Below, in pieces: positions 61,064 through 64,000 of a DNA stretch of 64,000 nucleotides (position 1 is its first letter; each line of letters opens with the position of its first letter). A program made the position numbers and the translations under genes. This DNA is from Parabacteroides sp. PF5-9 (lineage in GTDB: Bacteria; Bacteroidota; Bacteroidia; Bacteroidales; Tannerellaceae): positions 62,001-126,000 of the forward strand of contig NZ_JARXWG010000008.1 of NCBI RefSeq assembly GCF_029893105.1. Direction: 5' to 3'. The notes under the pieces were generated by a model, which was not told the DNA's origin, searched no databases, and saw only the letters and a program-made list of their open reading frames with translations.

Positions 61064-61417
61064 GTGAAAAAGCTTAGAGCTAATTATTTATTAAAGGCAC
61101 TCCTGCTGGTTCTCTATATAGGATTCTATGTAGGGAATACGACTTTTGTCCATACTCACCACTATCTCTCTTACTCAGTTACTCACTCCCATCCTTTTCT
61201 GAAAACGACCGATGGAGTGCCCGATCATGGGCATGACAAAGCATCGTTGGATACGATCGACCAAATTAATACGATTGTGATCGACTTTGTACTGTTCCTG
61301 TTCGCTTTAGGAATAGTTGGTCTGTTTTTCACTACGCTTATACAGCAACCCCGTTCCAACATTGTATTTCGGGTTGTTAATGGGTACAATCTACGTGCCC
61401 CTCCTCTGTTCTCCTGA
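61064..61417 (+). CDS. Small His-containing RAPP protein at the second efflux locus
   Basis: A 117-residue membrane protein with a GTG start. Helix 1 (about residues 8-25), then FVHTHHYLSYSVTHSHPF and DHGHDKAS, a second helix (about 72-92) and the end NGYNLRAPPLFS. The C-terminal RAPP motif is shared with the two His-rich proteins of the mobile element (31405 and 38056), although the rest differs. A TATTTTTG -7 element ends 20 bases upstream. It precedes an RND adaptor and pump, again linking RAPP proteins to metal efflux. Function unknown. Confidence 0.7.
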   Translation: MKKLRANYLLKALLLVLYIGFYVGNTTFVHTHHYLSYSVTHSHPFLKTTDGVPDHGHDKASLDTIDQINTIVIDFVLFLFALGIVGLFFTTLIQQPRSNIVFRVVNGYNLRAPPLFS

Positions 61418-61599
61418 CATTGGGGTAAATGAATTTGTAAATCCGGAACATACATCCGATCGGAAGATCGGTCGTGCCATCAGACAACAGAAGGCTGTTT
61501 CTGTTTGGGCATCTCTGTTTAGATGATACAAATTTACTAAACGACAGGTTGTCTCCTGTCGATGATCAATAGAGGTATAAATTTACAACACAACACATT

Positions 61600-62700
61600 A
61601 TGAATAAATACATCGGAGCATTCGCCTGTATGTTGCTTCTGGCAGCATGCGGTAGCCAGGATGCTACAAAAGAAAATGGTCCTTTACGAGTAGAAGGGGA
61701 GACCATTATTGTAGAGGGAAATTCACCAATACTAAAGCAGATTGTCGTAGAAAAAACACAATTAGAAGAGTTCTCCTCGGAGTTCCGGACAGTCGGAACC
61801 GTGCGCCCTGTTTCGGGTAAATATGCCGAAATAACACCTCCTTTCGCAGGAAGAGTAAGCAAATCTTTTGTCCAGCTGGGGCAGAGAGTGGGAGTTGGGG
61901 CTCCTGTTTTCGAACTGAGTTCATCGGAATTTTATGAAGCAACAAAGGCGTACTTTGCCGCACAATCGGCCAATGAGCTGGCCCGGAGAAACCATAACCG
62001 CCAGAAAGAGTTAGTGGCTAATGGAGTAGGTGCACAAAGAGAGTTGGAACAGGCGCAGAGCGAAGCGGATATCGCCAGTCAAGAGTTTGAACAGGCCAAA
62101 GCTATTCTACAAATATTCAATATCGATCTCGCTACCCTCCAAATGGGTAATTCCCTGAAAGTGGTTTCACCCATTTCCGGCGAGATTGTGAAATACAATA
62201 TCACTATTGGGAACTATATCAAAGAAGATTCCGAACCGCTGGCTGTCGTAGCCGATCTGTCACAGGTTTGGGTCGCTGCCCTTGTGAAAGAAAAGTATTT
62301 CGGATCGATCAAACAAGGCGATCGAGTAGAGGTTTTTACCAGTGCCGATCCCGAAAAAATCATATGGGGAACGATTTATCATATCGGTAAAATACTGGAT
62401 GAAGAAACGCGTTCACTCGAGGTGATCGTACAATGTGATAATACCGACAGTGAGTTGAAACTCGGCATGTTCTGCGAGGCACATTTCTTAAGCGCCCCGA
62501 CAAAGGCGATTATTCTGCCTTCAACTGCCATTATGCAGGAAGAGGAGAGCGACTATCTGTTTCTGGAAGTCGAGAAAGGTAAATACATCCGTCGTAAAGT
62601 AGAAACGGAGTCTGTCAGTCCCGAGAGTGTGCGTATTCTCAGTGGGCTGAGCGAAGGAGAACAAGTGGTGACCAAAGGGGGCATCTATCTAAATATATAA
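61600..62700 (+). CDS. RND efflux adaptor (CzcB/CusB-like lipoprotein)
   Basis: A 366-residue lipoprotein (lipobox LLAACGS) with the membrane-fusion-protein domains: lipoyl-like halves (SGKYAEITPPFAGRVSKSF near 75 and SPISGEIVKYNITIGNYI near 190), a coiled coil between them (about 115-170) and beta-barrel and membrane-proximal domains (GLSEGEQVVTKGG at the end). Unlike czcB of the mobile element it has no His repeats. It ends 3 bp before the pump gene. Confidence 0.88.
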   Translation: MNKYIGAFACMLLLAACGSQDATKENGPLRVEGETIIVEGNSPILKQIVVEKTQLEEFSSEFRTVGTVRPVSGKYAEITPPFAGRVSKSFVQLGQRVGVGAPVFELSSSEFYEATKAYFAAQSANELARRNHNRQKELVANGVGAQRELEQAQSEADIASQEFEQAKAILQIFNIDLATLQMGNSLKVVSPISGEIVKYNITIGNYIKEDSEPLAVVADLSQVWVAALVKEKYFGSIKQGDRVEVFTSADPEKIIWGTIYHIGKILDEETRSLEVIVQCDNTDSELKLGMFCEAHFLSAPTKAIILPSTAIMQEEESDYLFLEVEKGKYIRRKVETESVSPESVRILSGLSEGEQVVTKGGIYLNI

Positions 62701-62703
62701 GAC

Positions 62704-64000
62704 GATGGAAAAACTGATGAACGCCCTGGTACAACGTCGCTGGTTGATGTTGACCCTATTTGTATTGCTTTCGGGCATCGGAGTCTATTCATGGCGCCAG
62801 TTGGCCATCGATGCTTATCCCGATATTGCCGACGTAGCGGTCGGAGTAGCCACGCAGGTTCCCGGATTGGCTGTTGCCGAGATCGAGCAGCAGATCACGA
62901 TCCCATTGGAACGTGAACTCAACGGTATTCCGCGTCTAAAGATTATGCGGAGTAAAAACTTCTTCGGAATATCCAAGATTACCCTTGTTTTTGAGGATGG
63001 AACAGACGACTACTGGGCTCGCCAGCAGGTACTCGAGCGGATCAACGATATCGATCTGCCTTTCGATGCCAAACCGGGACTCGACCCGCTGACCTCGCCA
63101 ACAGGTGAGATATTCCGCTATGTGGTGGCTGGAAATAAAAGCCTGCGTGAACTGACCGAACTGAATCTCTGGCAGATTATTCCTCGATTGCGACAGATCC
63201 ACGGTATCGCCGACGTATCCAATTTCGGTGGTATCACGACACAGTTCCAGATTGAGATAGACCCCAATAAACTCACCAAATACAACCTTTCGCTCAGCGA
63301 AGTGACCGAGTCTATTGAGCGAAACAACTCCAATGCGGGCGGTAGTACGCTTATCCGTGGAGATTTAAGCTATGTGGTGCGCGGTGTGGGGTTGGTGCGC
63401 GACTTGCAGGATCTTGGAAACATCGTTGTCAAGACCGTTGGCGGAACGCCTGTCTATATCAAAGACCTCGGCGAACTCAAATACGGAAACCTGGAACGTA
63501 AAGGTATCATGGGATATGTCGACGACGAAATAAACTATGAAGACGGCGTACAAGGAATGGTGCAACTATTACGCTACGAGAACCCGTCGAAGGTGCTCAA
63601 AGAGATCAACAAAACCATCGATGAACTGAATAAAGAGGGCCTACCAAAGGGCGTGAAGATACACACCTTCTACGACCGGACAGAATTGGTCGATGCAACA
63701 CTCGACACCATATCGCATACCCTTTTGTTTGGTATACTGTTGGTTATCGGCGTATTGATTATCTTCCTCGGAAGTCCGAAAGGAGCCTTATTGGCGACCA
63801 TCACCATTCCCATCTCACTGTTGATTGCGTTTATCCTGATGTGGCTGACCGATATACCGGCCAACCTGCTTTCGCTGGGCGCCATTGACTTTGGTATTAT
63901 TGTAGACGGCACGATTGTGATGATGGAGACCATCCTCAAAAAACGGGAAGACAACCCCAACGAACCATTGAAAATATCAAGTATTGCCCGACGAACGGCC
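62704..64000 (+). CDS. Heavy-metal efflux RND pump (CzcA/CusA family), partial
   Basis: The first 432 codons of an RND pump run off the right edge. It starts MEKLMNALVQRRWLMLTLF, has the YPDIADVAVGVATQVPGLA segment after helix 1, and LSLGAIDFGIIVDGTIVMME in helix 4, which is the DFG..VDG.V.M.E signature of the heavy-metal (HME) RND family. With the adaptor upstream it forms a chromosomal Czc/Cus-like system distinct from that of the mobile element. Confidence 0.92.

Overview
The window looks like a Bacteroidales genome (Bacteroides/Parabacteroides-like). Many genes are preceded by the Bacteroidetes -7 element TAnnTTTG, Shine-Dalgarno sites are weak or absent, and the gene families (TraA-F, MobA/B/C, RteC, FecI/FecR/TonB receptors, DUF1896, DUF3945-type proteins) are typical of this order. 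Family names were assigned by reading the proteins; no database search was run.

Region 1 (1 to about 23.3 kb) is the backbone of a CTnDOT-like conjugative transposon whose left part lies outside the window. On the minus strand lie traF (cut by the window edge), traE, traD, two DUF3408-type genes and the ParA-like traA. A 0.7 kb stretch with degenerate short repeats and a candidate oriT separates these from mobA, mobB and mobC (type IV coupling protein) on the plus strand. Then come a DUF3945-like protein, topoisomerase III, DUF1896 and a 1905-residue methylase-helicase. On the minus strand follow two small helix-turn-helix proteins around a Toprim/RecA-like protein, and rteC. A metal cassette (truncated CDF transporter plus a small His-containing exported protein) sits between mobB and mobC.

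Region 2 (23.3 to about 43.9 kb) is cargo, all on the minus strand. It holds a Zn/Cd-type P-ATPase, a small CPHHHC membrane protein, a CzcCBA-type RND efflux system with a His-repeat adaptor, a Fur-family regulator, two copies of a small His-rich protein ending in RAPP, and two His-rich lipoproteins. Between the two copies lies a five-gene envelope operon (PAP2 phosphatase, GT2, LAB_N protein, sugar-nucleotide epimerase, ArnT-like GT). It ends with a FecI sigma, FecR anti-sigma and TonB-receptor operon and a RibD-like reductase. The sigma operon and both lipoprotein genes share an identically spaced promoter, GTAGGGT-N12-ATGCGGT, suggesting a self-contained ECF regulon.

Region 3 (43.75 to 49.8 kb) holds a PQQ-like propeller protein, an FGE-fold protein, a Tat-exported flavoprotein and a compact MutS2-like protein without Smr domain. 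It is bracketed by two related, roughly 230-nt non-coding units, each with its own promoter and terminator and containing a tRNA 3'-end-like segment with a 26-bp exact direct repeat. This could be an integration boundary or a pair of small RNAs.

Region 4 (50 to 64 kb) looks chromosomal: Ada, a GyrI-like/WYL/VOC cluster, a histidine kinase with an NtrC-like regulator that has lost its AAA+ core, two FtsX-like permeases with relics of a third copy on both sides of the second, and a second RND metal-efflux locus (RAPP protein, adaptor, CzcA/CusA-type pump) cut by the window end. No rRNA, complete tRNA, CRISPR array, insertion sequence or integrase gene was found.
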